Shown here: positions 1-7,947 of the stretch, in pieces | Position numbering within the stretch: the first letter of the stretch is position 1 | How the letters are laid out: every line of letters begins with the position of its first letter | Virus record (IMG/VR): IMGVR_UViG_3300003322_000571 | Location: 186,001 to 250,000 of that record | Source of the DNA: a virus | DNA: 64,000 nt | Reading direction: 5' to 3' (one strand) | Made by a program: the position numbers and the translations under genes | The notes under the pieces: generated by a model | The model's input: the letters and a program-made list of their open reading frames with translations, nothing else | Told to the model about the DNA's origin: nothing | Databases searched by the model: none

Positions 1-129
1 ATCCAGAGCCTGCAGTTGACGATCGAAGCGATCGAAGATCAACTGACGACGGCAAACGCCAGCACGACGATCGAACTGCAAGAAGACGTTCGTCTCGTCC
101 TGGTTAACGAGAAGATTTTGGGAGAGTGA
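1..129 (+). CDS. C-terminal end of an unknown protein (partial)
   Basis: Reading frame 1 is open from the window edge to a TGA at 127-129 and gives 42 residues ending in KILGE. The peptide is rich in Gln, Glu, Leu and Thr and looks helical, possibly a coiled-coil tail. The start lies outside the window, so the family cannot be named. It runs in the same direction as the TrpF-like/FolE2 genes, with about 280 nt of untranslated sequence between. Confidence 0.5.
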   Translation: MQSLQLTIEAIEDQLTTANASTTIELQEDVRLVLVNEKILGE

Positions 130-137
130 TCTCACAC

Positions 138-358
138 GCGAAGTGGACCAGCTTCGAATCGAGGACTACAGCGTTTTTCTTTCGCAAGAAAGAACAACAA
201 CCACCTTAATGGCAACTGGTCTCTTGTTATACGTGCGCTAATTACACCCTGTTTGTTGGATTGATGGATAGTCGTACGTTCTCAGGCCTCTAATTGTTAG
301 ATTGTGCAATTGTTTGATTGTCAGAAATTGTACCTTCTTTCGTTGTCTACCACTTCGC
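138..358 (+). ncRNA. Candidate structured RNA or leader before the FolE2 gene group
   Basis: This gene-free stretch is bracketed by two perfectly complementary 9-mers, GCGAAGTGG (138-146) and CCACTTCGC (350-358), which could form a closing stem. Inside is a perfect 7-bp hairpin with a GCAA tetraloop (177-194) and weaker pairings such as AACAA/TTGTT around 194-230. An intrinsic terminator follows at 369-396, directly before the ribosome-binding site of the next gene. Two readings fit: a stand-alone small RNA ending at the terminator, or a cis-acting leader (attenuator or riboswitch type) for the downstream operon. No tRNA fold could be built. The pairing is seen directly; the function is inference. 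Confidence 0.4.
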
Positions 359-368
359 ACCTGATGTA

Positions 369-396
369 AAAAGCCGGCTAAACACCGGCTTTTCTT
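369..396 (+). terminator. Intrinsic terminator just upstream of the TrpF-like gene
   Basis: Stem AAAGCCGG (370-377) with CCGGCTTT (385-392), a 7-nt loop and a TTTTCTT tail. It ends only about 13 nt before the next ATG and 4 nt before its GGAG. Transcription of the following genes therefore needs read-through or conditional termination, since no promoter is visible between. Confidence 0.75.
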
Positions 397-408
397 ATTG
401 GAGAAAAC

Positions 409-1161
409 ATGTCACACCTTTCATTTGTTTCGTACACTGGTGCGGACGATAACACAAACGTAGAAGCACTTGCACGTTTTGTCGAAGGAAACTCACCTAC
501 GCCTCTTTCCAAAAACGTTGAGATTGCATTGCTGTACTTCCCGGAAAAGGAAGGTCAGAACCGTAATCCAACAAAGAATAAGCGGCTTGAGATCATTGAA
601 GCGCTTCCAAGGCACAATCTTGCAGTCCATCTCTGCGGTGAGCAAGTGTTTCGACAGATTCTCGAAAACGACAAAGATGTGTTCGATGAACTCGATCAGT
701 ATAGTCGCATTCAGTTGAACATCAATGCTCGGAAACAGTTGTTTACGCCGCAGGAAGTCGAAGATGTGTATTACACATTGTGGAACCGTGATTATCAATT
801 GATCTTGCAACACCACGAGAGCACACGATTCATTGTTGAAGATTTTGCGTACTCTCGTTTCCGTACGGGGTATAACGTTCCGCACATTTTGTTTGATACA
901 TCTCGCGGAAAGGGAATTGCACCTGAAATCGTGCCGCATCCTTTGCCGTGGTTGTCGTGCGGTTACGCCGGCGGTCTTAACAAAGACAACATTGCAACTG
1001 TGCGTTGTGATGTCGAAGCAATCTATCAACACATTGAGAACAGTATTACGAGCTACATTGGTGAATTTTGGATGGATCTGGAAACGGGTGCTCGAACCAA
1101 TAACGAATTTGACCTTGACGTTTGCCAACAAATCCAGGATGCTGTCAGCATTACAAAATAA
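409..1161 (+). CDS. TrpF-like (phosphoribosylanthranilate isomerase-like) TIM-barrel protein
   Basis: 250 residues. The C-terminal half carries the order of motifs typical of the phosphoribosylanthranilate isomerase family: a strand ending LFDTSRGKG (Asp at the place of the catalytic acid), then GYAGGLNKDN (phosphate-binding Gly-Gly loop), then FWMDLETGART before a closing helix. The N-terminal catalytic Cys of true TrpF is not evident (the first strand reads FVSYTGA), so tryptophan synthesis is not claimed. ATG 409 follows GGAG with good spacing. The neighbours are a kinase-like P-loop protein and FolE2, so a role in modified purine or pterin metabolism is a reasonable inference. The fold is likely; the substrate is unknown. 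Confidence 0.6.
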   Translation: MSHLSFVSYTGADDNTNVEALARFVEGNSPTPLSKNVEIALLYFPEKEGQNRNPTKNKRLEIIEALPRHNLAVHLCGEQVFRQILENDKDVFDELDQYSRIQLNINARKQLFTPQEVEDVYYTLWNRDYQLILQHHESTRFIVEDFAYSRFRTGYNVPHILFDTSRGKGIAPEIVPHPLPWLSCGYAGGLNKDNIATVRCDVEAIYQHIENSITSYIGEFWMDLETGARTNNEFDLDVCQQIQDAVSITK

Positions 1162-1176
1162 GAGGGAAGACCCGTA

Positions 1177-1740
1177 ATGCTATTCGCCATTTCAGGTTCA
1201 CAAGGAACCGGTAAGAGCACATTGCTGAACGCACTTAACTACCCGACTATCGAGCGAAAAACGTCTCGTTCGATTCTTGCGGATTGGGGTGTGACGCTTT
1301 CGCAAGTAAATAACGACCGACCGCTAACGATCAAATTTCAAGACGAAATCCTGCTACGCAAAGTACAGGATGAAAAAGATGCGGTCGACTCGAGTGAAAT
1401 CTACTTCACCGAACGCACATATGCCGATCTGTTTGTTTATGCGCTTGTTGCAATTGGCAAGGATAACGAATACAGTGATTGGCTCGATGATTATTACCAT
1501 CGCTGTGCGGAAGCACAAAAATCGTACCAACGTGTGTTCTATCTAACCGGTGGTCATTTTCGCCCTGTAAACGACGGTGTTCGCGCTATCAACCAGCATT
1601 ACAGCAAGATGGTTGATATGACGATGCTCGAATACACGAAGCGGATGTTTGACCTAGGTGGTGGACTTCAATTCATTGATACGCCTGATATCAATGAGCG
1701 CGTACGATTGGTCCAGCAACAAGTTCAAATCCAACAATAA
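1177..1740 (+). CDS. P-loop NTPase, nucleotide/nucleoside kinase-like
   Basis: 187 residues. A Walker A motif GSQGTGKST lies at residues 7-15, and a TERTYADLF segment near residue 85 resembles the DR/ER-containing region of small nucleotide kinases and of AAA_28/NadR-like ATPases. The length suits a single-domain kinase of nucleotides or nucleosides. It lies 15 nt after the TrpF-like gene and 15 nt before FolE2 in one transcriptional unit, so it probably acts on a related nucleotide or precursor. The substrate cannot be read from sequence. A repair ATPase is the main alternative. Confidence 0.6.
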   Translation: MLFAISGSQGTGKSTLLNALNYPTIERKTSRSILADWGVTLSQVNNDRPLTIKFQDEILLRKVQDEKDAVDSSEIYFTERTYADLFVYALVAIGKDNEYSDWLDDYYHRCAEAQKSYQRVFYLTGGHFRPVNDGVRAINQHYSKMVDMTMLEYTKRMFDLGGGLQFIDTPDINERVRLVQQQVQIQQ

Positions 1741-1755
1741 GAGAAACGTTTTTAT

Positions 1756-2838
1756 ATGTCCAATAACGAAGGTAAGTACCTGAAGCAAGCTGGCGGCCGA
1801 CTGTTCCGCTTTAATGATTACTCGAAGCACATGCCTCACCTCAAGTTCGAGTATGACGAGGACTACTACCCTGAAGATAGCGATCTGCCAGATCCACAGA
1901 TTGATCCGTTCATCCCTGGTCTTCGTGTCGAACTAAACAAGGTCGGCGTTAACGGCGTCCATCTTCCTATCAAGTTCCTCCGTCGGGACGGTACGGTGCA
2001 AGAACTTCAGGCAGAGGCTTCGCTGTATGGCTCGCTCGACAATCCTAACGCAAAAGGTCTTAACCTGTCGCGTTTCCCGATCGTCATGCACGACGAGATC
2101 GCTGACCATCTGTCAATCGACGGTCTAAAGGGTGTTCTGCAGAAGCTCCAATCGAAGCAGGGAAGTAGCAACACGTTCTGCAAACTGCGTTTCAAGTATC
2201 CGTGGACGCAAGAAGCACTGCGCACTCGTCAAGAACTGAAGCTCAGCAACTACAGTTCCGTTGAAGAATTGAAGGCAGACCCAGATTTCTTCAAGGAAGT
2301 CGAAGGTGTTTATCTCAGCCACAAGAAGGCAATTGGTCACATCTTCTACGATTGTGTTCTCGAAGCACGTTACCACACTGACGGTAACACTGGCACGTAC
2401 CGTTTCTTCTTGACTGTCGATTACGTGTACAGTTCGACTTGCCCTTGCTCTTTCGAGCTGTCGCAAGATGCAACGCTGAAGCGCGGCCAGGCTGCAAACG
2501 GTCACAGTCAACGTTCGATCGCAAAGATCACTGTTGAATTCGATCCTTCGAAGCACATCGTGTACATCGAAGATATCGTTGAGATGGCTCGCCGTCAAGT
2601 TCCGACAGAAGTTGTGATCATCTGCAAGCGTCGTGATGAACAAGCATTCGCTGAACTGAATGGTTCGAACCTGCTGTTCACGGAAGATGCATCGCGTCTG
2701 ATGTACCAAGGGCTTGACGAAATGTTCGATGCTGGTCAGATTAAGGACTTTAGCGTCGTAACAGAACACATCGAATCACTCCATCCTTGGAGTGCAACCG
2801 CAGTCGTTTACAAGGGCATTCCTGGCGGCTTGCGTTAA
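1756..2838 (+). CDS. folE2: GTP cyclohydrolase IB (FolE2 type)
   Basis: 360 residues. FolE2 converts GTP to 7,8-dihydroneopterin triphosphate, the first step of folate and of queuosine/7-deazaguanine synthesis. Family marks are visible: CPCS at 229-232 holding the catalytic cysteine, NGHSQRS at 248-254 with the conserved His and Gln-Arg, EDIVE at 272-276, and the C-terminal ESLHPWSA at 340-347. The length is somewhat above bacterial FolE2 (about 250-310), mainly from an N-terminal extension of roughly 60 residues and a lysine-rich insert around 160-190. GAGAAACG precedes the ATG. In phages such a gene usually feeds preQ0-type DNA base modification, but the later enzymes (QueD, QueE, QueC, DpdA) are not in this window. 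Confidence 0.85.
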   Translation: MSNNEGKYLKQAGGRLFRFNDYSKHMPHLKFEYDEDYYPEDSDLPDPQIDPFIPGLRVELNKVGVNGVHLPIKFLRRDGTVQELQAEASLYGSLDNPNAKGLNLSRFPIVMHDEIADHLSIDGLKGVLQKLQSKQGSSNTFCKLRFKYPWTQEALRTRQELKLSNYSSVEELKADPDFFKEVEGVYLSHKKAIGHIFYDCVLEARYHTDGNTGTYRFFLTVDYVYSSTCPCSFELSQDATLKRGQAANGHSQRSIAKITVEFDPSKHIVYIEDIVEMARRQVPTEVVIICKRRDEQAFAELNGSNLLFTEDASRLMYQGLDEMFDAGQIKDFSVVTEHIESLHPWSATAVVYKGIPGGLR

Positions 2839-2850
2839 TAGGAGAACTAT

Positions 2851-3030
2851 ATGACGACACAAGTAACAATTCTCAATCATGGCCCAGACCATGTTGAAAT
2901 CTTCAATGTAACACCGACGGGTGAACATACCGTGCAACAGCTTGCTCCTGGTTCATTCCGACAAGTGTATGTTCATCAAACGCAAGATTTGAAGATCGTT
3001 GAGATTCGACCGCAGCCAAAGACTGCATAA
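2851..3030 (+). CDS. Small unknown protein, 59 residues
   Basis: The ATG at 2851 lies 10 nt after an AGGAGA motif and the frame runs to TAA at 3028-3030, giving 59 residues that start MTTQVTILNHGPDHVEIF. The pattern of alternating hydrophobic residues suggests a small beta-rich domain. It is the last gene of the FolE2 unit, 12 nt after its stop and just before a terminator. No family recognised; coding status rests on the ribosome-binding site, spacing and position. Confidence 0.65.
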   Translation: MTTQVTILNHGPDHVEIFNVTPTGEHTVQQLAPGSFRQVYVHQTQDLKIVEIRPQPKTA

Positions 3031-3032
3031 AC

Positions 3033-3060
3033 AAAAGGGCCCGTGAGGCCCTTTTTCTTT
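3033..3060. terminator. Bidirectional terminator between converging genes
   Basis: GGGCC/GGCCC stem (3037-3041 with 3047-3051) flanked by A-rich and T-rich runs, so it can end both the rightward FolE2 unit and the leftward fibre gene, whose stop codon overlaps it at 3059-3061. Confidence 0.85.
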
Positions 3061-5872
3061 AGCTGATTCCCTGTCCGTGAACAAGCCAGTCGGTTGCACT
3101 AACTTTACGGAGTTCAACGACAGCGTACTGTGCGAGGGATCTATTACCTGTAACCCCCGAGCCAGTTCCAACCCAACGCAATACCATTCCTGGATCGAAT
3201 GTCAATTGATTACCTGTGACAGAACCAACATAGATGGTTACTTTGGCACCAACAGGAACGGAAGGATCGCTCGGTACAGTAACTGTTAAGTTGTTTGCAC
3301 TGACGATAATAACACCGTTGTTATCTGATGCGGATATCACAGTTGACGTAGTTGTATTGCGGACTGTTCCGCTCTTTTCAACCCACAACAACTTCGTGCC
3401 ATCGTTAGACAGAATCTTGTTATCGTTCGATGTGTAAGATGGTAGTCCAGAACCATCGTATGAATACAAAGTGCTTGAGGTAGCAGCTTGTGCATCTGTC
3501 ACGATCTTCGCAAGCAACATTCGAGAGAAAGAGGCAGGCAGAAGCTGTGTTGACACCGTTACAAACACTCCTGTACGTGATCCAGTATCCTTTGTTACGT
3601 AAATGTAGTTTGTTGCATTTGGCAACAGAGAAACCGACGTCGTAGGCGTTTTCGTGAGGTAACCACCAAGGAAAATAGGATATTCAACAAGATACGCAAC
3701 AAGGCCTACAGCAGCTTCAACCGTGTAGAACTTTTGCGGACGAGAGACAGATCCGTCAATCCATTGTACTTCTGTAATTGAAGTTCCCGTTTCAACGTTG
3801 CGAGAGCTGACAACTACCGCAGATGCTGACGACACTTCTGCCATTGACATGAAGTATCCGAAAGTAGATGAAATACCAAATGTACGTGCAGAAATATTCG
3901 ATGCACCGTATGTACCGTATTGTCCGGTTCCGTTTACACCTGTAGGTAAGAACTTGTTTGCAAGGTACGTCGTACTTGTGTTATTAGTCGTGTCGAAGAT
4001 GTTGACGTACTGGTTAGAGCCGCCAATGAACGGAATCGTCATATGGTACAGCATCTTACCTGACGCAGTCAGGATAGAACCACCTGTATAGTAGTTCAAA
4101 TTTGCTGTATCACCACGTGCGGTGTTTCCGTCCGCTACCGCTGTTGCTGCTTGTTCACCGCCGACAAGAGACCACGTTGATCCGCTCCACGTCGCAATGT
4201 ATTGTTTTTGGTCCACAGCATGGACAACAAACCATACCTGAGGCGTAGAAGTACTTCCGTTCCAAACAGGTTGTGAATAAGAAGCGATGTTGATTCCACT
4301 GACAGTTGTAGGAATAACGGGAACGTTAACAGATGTAGCAGTGTACGTCAAAGCTGTTCCTGAAGCAGTCGTTGTATAGATTGGACTTCCTGGCATAGCC
4401 CAGTAGCTAACAGGAGACCCACCGACCATCGTCGAACCATGCAATTCGTTAACCCAGTTGTTCTTTACAATAGTTGGGATACCAGGCTGGTTTTGTGGAG
4501 CAATATATGCGGTTGGCGCATCGAGCTTTAGTGTATCGTTAGTTGTAGGCCCGCTCGTGAAGCTTGTTGTGCTAAATGTAGCAGCGATAGAATTATTACC
4601 ATAGCGAACACTTCCACCATTGAATACAGCGGTAGAATCGTAAATACGAGCGGCGCCTAGTCCTTTAGACCAAGCTGAACCGTCGGGAATTGTAACCTCG
4701 AAGCTGAGCGTTTGAAGTCCAGCGGTATTAGCTCCCATTGTTTTGAGGATTGTACCTGCTGTATATTTGTAGAACGTACCAGCCGTCGTTGATTCAAATG
4801 TGCCACGGCGTGAAAAATATGTCTGACCGCTGTATTCATCGACAATGAATCCGTCAACAAACCCGCTCGTACCGTAGTAGCGAGACATACCACCCGTGTC
4901 TGTATCCCAGGTATCATCTGATAGTTGACGGTAACGATATGTACCATTCTTAATCGTGATGTAGTTTGTTGGTGTGCCTGCCCCTGTATCAAACCACGTC
5001 TTCGGAATGCTCCATGCGATTGAGATACCGAAACCGTCTTCGTGAGCACCTGAAGCATCAGAGTAAGGAGCAAAGTAGTGCCATACACTATTGAAAGCTT
5101 CTGTGTTACGATTCCAAGAGAACGGACACATCAATCCACCAACAGTATATCCCGGACCTTGAATACGAGATACAGTACGACCAGCACCTGTGTGATCTGT
5201 AATGTCAACGTCATTCGTGTAATCAATTAGGACTTGCTGGCGGAGCAAGTTCATTGACGTGTCATACACGTACAAAGTAGCATTCGTACCCGTCGCTGAT
5301 GTAAAGCGCAAAATTCGCTCATTCAATCCTGTGTTGATCAATGCCCAGTTTGTAGTACCACCGATGGACGTAACGTCCTGCAACAGTGTCCAGTCTTGGT
5401 ACTGTGAAGATCCGTTTGTGCGAACCAACAATACACGGCCAGTTGACGTGATCAACGTGATGAAATTTGTACCGAGATTGGAAACAAACTGAACAACTTC
5501 ACCACCAGATACAAATGACGGAGCGATAGGTGCATTGTCAAAGATAAATGATTGATTTTCGTTGTAACGATATGCACGGTACAAGTTAGCAACACCAATG
5601 ATTGGTGAACGTGCTGTGAAGTAGATAACTTGTCGCGATTGGTTGTCTACGAAAATCATCGGTGCTTGCCCCCAAGAACCTAGAGCAAACTTGAAGTCAG
5701 AATAGACAGGAACAATCGAATCTGATGATGTTTGACCAGCTTTAGGACCATATGTCAAAAAATCAGCATCGTCGACGTATGTGCGGGACGTCAATACGTC
5801 AGTTGCGGATCCGGCAGTACCGCCGATGGTCACCGTATTGATTTGATTAGCGCGGATAAGAGGTTGTGTCAT
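3059..5872 (-). CDS. Large fibre-like virion protein
   Basis: 937 residues, almost free of Cys and rich in Thr, Ser, Gly and Asn, as in phage tail or head fibres. The start MTQPLIRANQINTVTIGG resembles the starts of two other putative fibre proteins here (MSQPKIQAKQ and MAQSKIRTSQ), suggesting a shared attachment or folding segment. The middle has many Tyr/Trp-rich beta repeats such as WSGSTWS and YKYTAGT; the C-terminus reads like a beta-rich tip. A late promoter core (5893-5900) lies 21 nt upstream. Probably an adhesin or whisker-like component; exact place on the virion unknown. Confidence 0.65.
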   Translation of the reverse strand: MTQPLIRANQINTVTIGGTAGSATDVLTSRTYVDDADFLTYGPKAGQTSSDSIVPVYSDFKFALGSWGQAPMIFVDNQSRQVIYFTARSPIIGVANLYRAYRYNENQSFIFDNAPIAPSFVSGGEVVQFVSNLGTNFITLITSTGRVLLVRTNGSSQYQDWTLLQDVTSIGGTTNWALINTGLNERILRFTSATGTNATLYVYDTSMNLLRQQVLIDYTNDVDITDHTGAGRTVSRIQGPGYTVGGLMCPFSWNRNTEAFNSVWHYFAPYSDASGAHEDGFGISIAWSIPKTWFDTGAGTPTNYITIKNGTYRYRQLSDDTWDTDTGGMSRYYGTSGFVDGFIVDEYSGQTYFSRRGTFESTTAGTFYKYTAGTILKTMGANTAGLQTLSFEVTIPDGSAWSKGLGAARIYDSTAVFNGGSVRYGNNSIAATFSTTSFTSGPTTNDTLKLDAPTAYIAPQNQPGIPTIVKNNWVNELHGSTMVGGSPVSYWAMPGSPIYTTTASGTALTYTATSVNVPVIPTTVSGINIASYSQPVWNGSTSTPQVWFVVHAVDQKQYIATWSGSTWSLVGGEQAATAVADGNTARGDTANLNYYTGGSILTASGKMLYHMTIPFIGGSNQYVNIFDTTNNTSTTYLANKFLPTGVNGTGQYGTYGASNISARTFGISSTFGYFMSMAEVSSASAVVVSSRNVETGTSITEVQWIDGSVSRPQKFYTVEAAVGLVAYLVEYPIFLGGYLTKTPTTSVSLLPNATNYIYVTKDTGSRTGVFVTVSTQLLPASFSRMLLAKIVTDAQAATSSTLYSYDGSGLPSYTSNDNKILSNDGTKLLWVEKSGTVRNTTTSTVISASDNNGVIIVSANNLTVTVPSDPSVPVGAKVTIYVGSVTGNQLTFDPGMVLRWVGTGSGVTGNRSLAQYAVVELRKVSATDWLVHGQGIS

Positions 5873-5892
5873 AGTTATATCCAGTAAGCTCG

Positions 5893-5900
5893 TATTTATT
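5893..5900 (-). promoter_or_regulatory. T4-type late promoter, leftward (AATAAATA)
   Basis: Late -10 core read on the minus strand, 21 nt before the 937-residue fibre gene. It forms the left arm of a 12-bp inverted repeat with the rightward late promoter at 5925-5932. Confidence 0.6.
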
Positions 5901-5924
5901 GACCTGTAACACTATGAAAGACGT

Positions 5925-5932
5925 AATAAATA
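5925..5932 (+). promoter_or_regulatory. T4-type late promoter, rightward (AATAAATA)
   Basis: Late -10 core 23 nt before the gene at 5955, with AAAGGA as ribosome-binding site between. Right arm of the inverted repeat 5889-5936. Confidence 0.6.
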
Positions 5933-5954
5933 CGAGATGCAAAAGGACTAAGCC

Positions 5955-6422
5955 ATGAAATTTCTCGCCGAATTATTGACCGATTATCGCCGTCTTGGAC
6001 AACAAGATGATTCTGTGCCTCCGCTTCCTAGCGAAGACGGCACGGGAGAATATGATCTTGACAGCGAAGAAGATATCGATGATACGTTGCCAGATCCCAA
6101 CGGTGAGGAGAATGCAGATCCTGATCCAGACCTCGATGGAGTCGTCAGTCAAGCGTCTGAAGATCCAAATCGTGCAGGTCTGATCCGCACAGTCAAGGAT
6201 GCACATTTGGTGTATAAGCGCAAGACGGAAGATGGATCTTTTGAAGAGTTGTGGATTTACAATGTCAGTTCGCTACGCGGTGATCTTGACATTCGTAAGG
6301 CTATTTTGGCAGGCACAGATATCCCTGTTACAAAAACGCGTTCCCCTGATGGTCAACAGTCGTACGAGCTGTGGTCCGCAGGAAACGCTGAATTGATGCG
6401 AATCGAAGGTCTTCCGAATTAA
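5955..6422 (+). CDS. Unknown acidic protein
   Basis: 155 residues. An N-terminal helix (MKFLAELLTDYRRL) is followed by a very acidic, Pro/Asp/Glu-rich linker over residues 25-70 and a C-terminal domain with VYKRKTEDGSFEELWIYNV and ending in IEGLPN. AAAGGA lies 11 nt before the ATG and a late promoter core precedes it, so it is probably made late and may be a virion or assembly factor. No family recognised. The acidic linker suggests a tether or DNA-mimic-like region, but nothing proves that. Confidence 0.6.
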   Translation: MKFLAELLTDYRRLGQQDDSVPPLPSEDGTGEYDLDSEEDIDDTLPDPNGEENADPDPDLDGVVSQASEDPNRAGLIRTVKDAHLVYKRKTEDGSFEELWIYNVSSLRGDLDIRKAILAGTDIPVTKTRSPDGQQSYELWSAGNAELMRIEGLPN

Positions 6423-6454
6423 CGTTTGTTGACCAAACACGGGTACAGATAGGA

Positions 6455-6492
6455 ACATAGAGTCATTCTATAACAATAAGAGGACTCTATGT
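6455..6492 (+). promoter_or_regulatory. Inverted repeat covering the ribosome-binding site and start codon
   Basis: ACATAGAGTC (6455-6464) pairs perfectly with GACTCTATGT (6483-6492). The second arm overlaps the AAGAGGA ribosome-binding site and contains the ATG (6489) of the next gene. The loop holds TCTATAAC, a possible -10 element, without a clear -35. If formed in mRNA, the hairpin would hide the start codon. Confidence 0.5.
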
Positions 6493-6758
6493 CACCAGAC
6501 ACCACGCATGCGGAACTCCGCAATACCCGCCAGGCAGAATGGGCCGCCGCCATTGATGCAGAACTACAGTATCTGCTCGGTGAAATGTCCACTCTTGTGA
6601 AAGAGAAGAATACTGCTCAGACTACAACGAAGCGCAAGTACTATGAGAAGAAGATCGGCAAGATCAAACCTCAAGTGATGCAAATGCTCGCTGCGCAAGC
6701 ACATCTGAACAAAGACAAACCCGTTGAAGCAGAAGCCGATGTCAATGCTCAAGCATAA
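6489..6758 (+). CDS. Unknown small helical protein
   Basis: 89 residues, predicted almost wholly helical with a Lys/Glu-rich central coiled-coil-like segment (about 25-65, including KRKYYEKKIGKIK). The ATG at 6489 follows AAGAGGA and lies inside the arm of an inverted repeat, which suggests translational control. Its stop overlaps the start of the next gene, so the pair is probably co-translated. No family recognised; UvsY was considered, but a better UvsY candidate exists at 25001-25459. Confidence 0.55.
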   Translation: MSPDTTHAELRNTRQAEWAAAIDAELQYLLGEMSTLVKEKNTAQTTTKRKYYEKKIGKIKPQVMQMLAAQAHLNKDKPVEAEADVNAQA

Positions 6759-7158
6759 TATTGATTGGCCTTCTGTCATCATCGCAGCAGAAGCTGCACG
6801 TGAGCCATTCGAAGAGGTGAAGATTGTTACTGCTCGCAGTAAGTTTGTCGAGCAGGCGTACAGTGCAGCTTACGCGATGTACAAAGATCAAGTTCCTGAC
6901 ATGCTCAATGAGCAAAGCGTCAAGAAGCTAGCACAAGTGTTGATTGGAACGAACAAAATGTTCGTTCAAGAGGCGGTCGAAGTAGGCGATAACGGAATTA
7001 CAATTACGGTTAACGCCCCCACGATTACTGATGAACACTCTTTGTATGCACTCGATTTGCTTGCAAAAGCACTCGATCAATTGAATGATGAACACGGGAC
7101 TGTGTATTTCGGCGAAGAGTTGAGGTTCTCTGTCGCCGAAACACTTGAACTGTTGTAA
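6739..7158 (+). CDS. Unknown protein overlapping the previous gene
   Basis: 139 residues from the ATG at 6739. An in-frame TTG at 6724 is possible but the ATG has AGAAG about 7 nt upstream. It overlaps the end of the upstream gene by 20 nt, in another frame. The sequence has an N-terminal helical part and a C-terminal alpha/beta part (ITITVNAPTITDEHSLYALDL) resembling a small binding domain. It ends exactly where the leftward AT-hook gene ends (7158/7159), so the two converge without a visible terminator. No family recognised. Confidence 0.6.
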   Translation: MSMLKHNIDWPSVIIAAEAAREPFEEVKIVTARSKFVEQAYSAAYAMYKDQVPDMLNEQSVKKLAQVLIGTNKMFVQEAVEVGDNGITITVNAPTITDEHSLYALDLLAKALDQLNDEHGTVYFGEELRFSVAETLELL

Positions 7159-7947
7159 TTAACGATTCGCTTCCTCGCGTGTAACTGTCTGCAGATGCAT
7201 TTGCAGGTGGTAGACAATTTCCCACACGTTTGGAACGATTCGCTGCTTTTCCCAATCCATATAGATGCTGGAGAACGCGTTGATAATCTGCGTGATCTCT
7301 TGCATCTTACTTTGGTCGTGCCAGAAAAGTTTGACAATGTCAAACTTTTCTCGTTCCCACTTTTCCTTCATCTGACCGAGCGTCGGAGCAGTACCGAAGA
7401 GCAGGACGTTTTGCGGTGTTCCTGGCTCATGGATGATGTAGTACACCTCAACCTTTTGAGCTTCTTGTCGGACTTCAATTTTCTCGGTTACTTTGTTGCC
7501 GAGCCAGTGATTCCAGCTACGCCAATCACTATACACCAGCTCGGGACGAGCTGGAATGTCAGCAGGAAGATTACCTTCTACTTTACACCATTCGAACCAT
7601 TCGTTCGCGGAGCTGAGTTTCAGTTGATGAACAAAAAGCGTCGCTTCGAGCAGGGGCTTCCATTTCGTGCCGATTTTCTCGTTGAACTTGTTATTCGTTC
7701 CAAGGAAATCGTTCCAGGACGTCCACTCATCAACGTACACGCGGTACGGGTAGCGAGGAATTGCTTTCGGTTTATTGGCGTCGTGCCAGTCGAAGAATTT
7801 ACCGCGCGAAGGAATCATTTCACCGCGAACAAACTCCCTAGCCTCGTTCCAAGGTAGGTAGTTGTCGTTCTTGGGGCGACCGCGCCGCTTTTCTTCCTTC
7901 TTTACAGGTGCCTTAGGACCGTCATCAATTTCTACTTGTTCGCTCAT
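7159..7947 (-). CDS. AT-hook protein with two W-rich integrase-type repeats
   Basis: 262 residues. Residues 18-27 (EEKRRGRPKN) form an AT-hook, a minor-groove DNA-binding motif. Two repeat units of about 53 residues follow (31-83 and 98-150), each ending in Y-x-D-x-W-x-SW-N-x-x-LG (VYVDEWTSWNDFLG and VYSDWRSWNHWLG). Repeats of this kind occur in phage-integrase-associated and other phage proteins of unclear function. The C-terminal 110 residues are alpha/beta and unassigned. Its ATG overlaps the stop of the macro-domain gene (ATGA), so it is translated as the third member of the SOD operon. DNA binding is likely; the role is unknown. Confidence 0.6.
   Translation of the reverse strand: MSEQVEIDDGPKAPVKKEEKRRGRPKNDNYLPWNEAREFVRGEMIPSRGKFFDWHDANKPKAIPRYPYRVYVDEWTSWNDFLGTNNKFNEKIGTKWKPLLEATLFVHQLKLSSANEWFEWCKVEGNLPADIPARPELVYSDWRSWNHWLGNKVTEKIEVRQEAQKVEVYYIIHEPGTPQNVLLFGTAPTLGQMKEKWEREKFDIVKLFWHDQSKMQEITQIINAFSSIYMDWEKQRIVPNVWEIVYHLQMHLQTVTREEANR

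Noticed and set aside
147-165. TTCGAAT sequence resembling a tRNA T-loop in the leader
   Set aside because: The flanking bases do not form a T-stem (only two of five pairs) and no acceptor or anticodon arm could be placed around it.
130-396. Naming the leader a preQ1 riboswitch
   Set aside because: The known preQ1-I and preQ1-II core sequences were not found by eye; only a closing stem, a hairpin and a terminator are supported.
6489-6758. UvsY assignment for the 89-residue helical protein
   Set aside because: A protein with the UvsY C-terminal RGFA motif sits next to uvsW at 25001-25459; this one has only generic helix.
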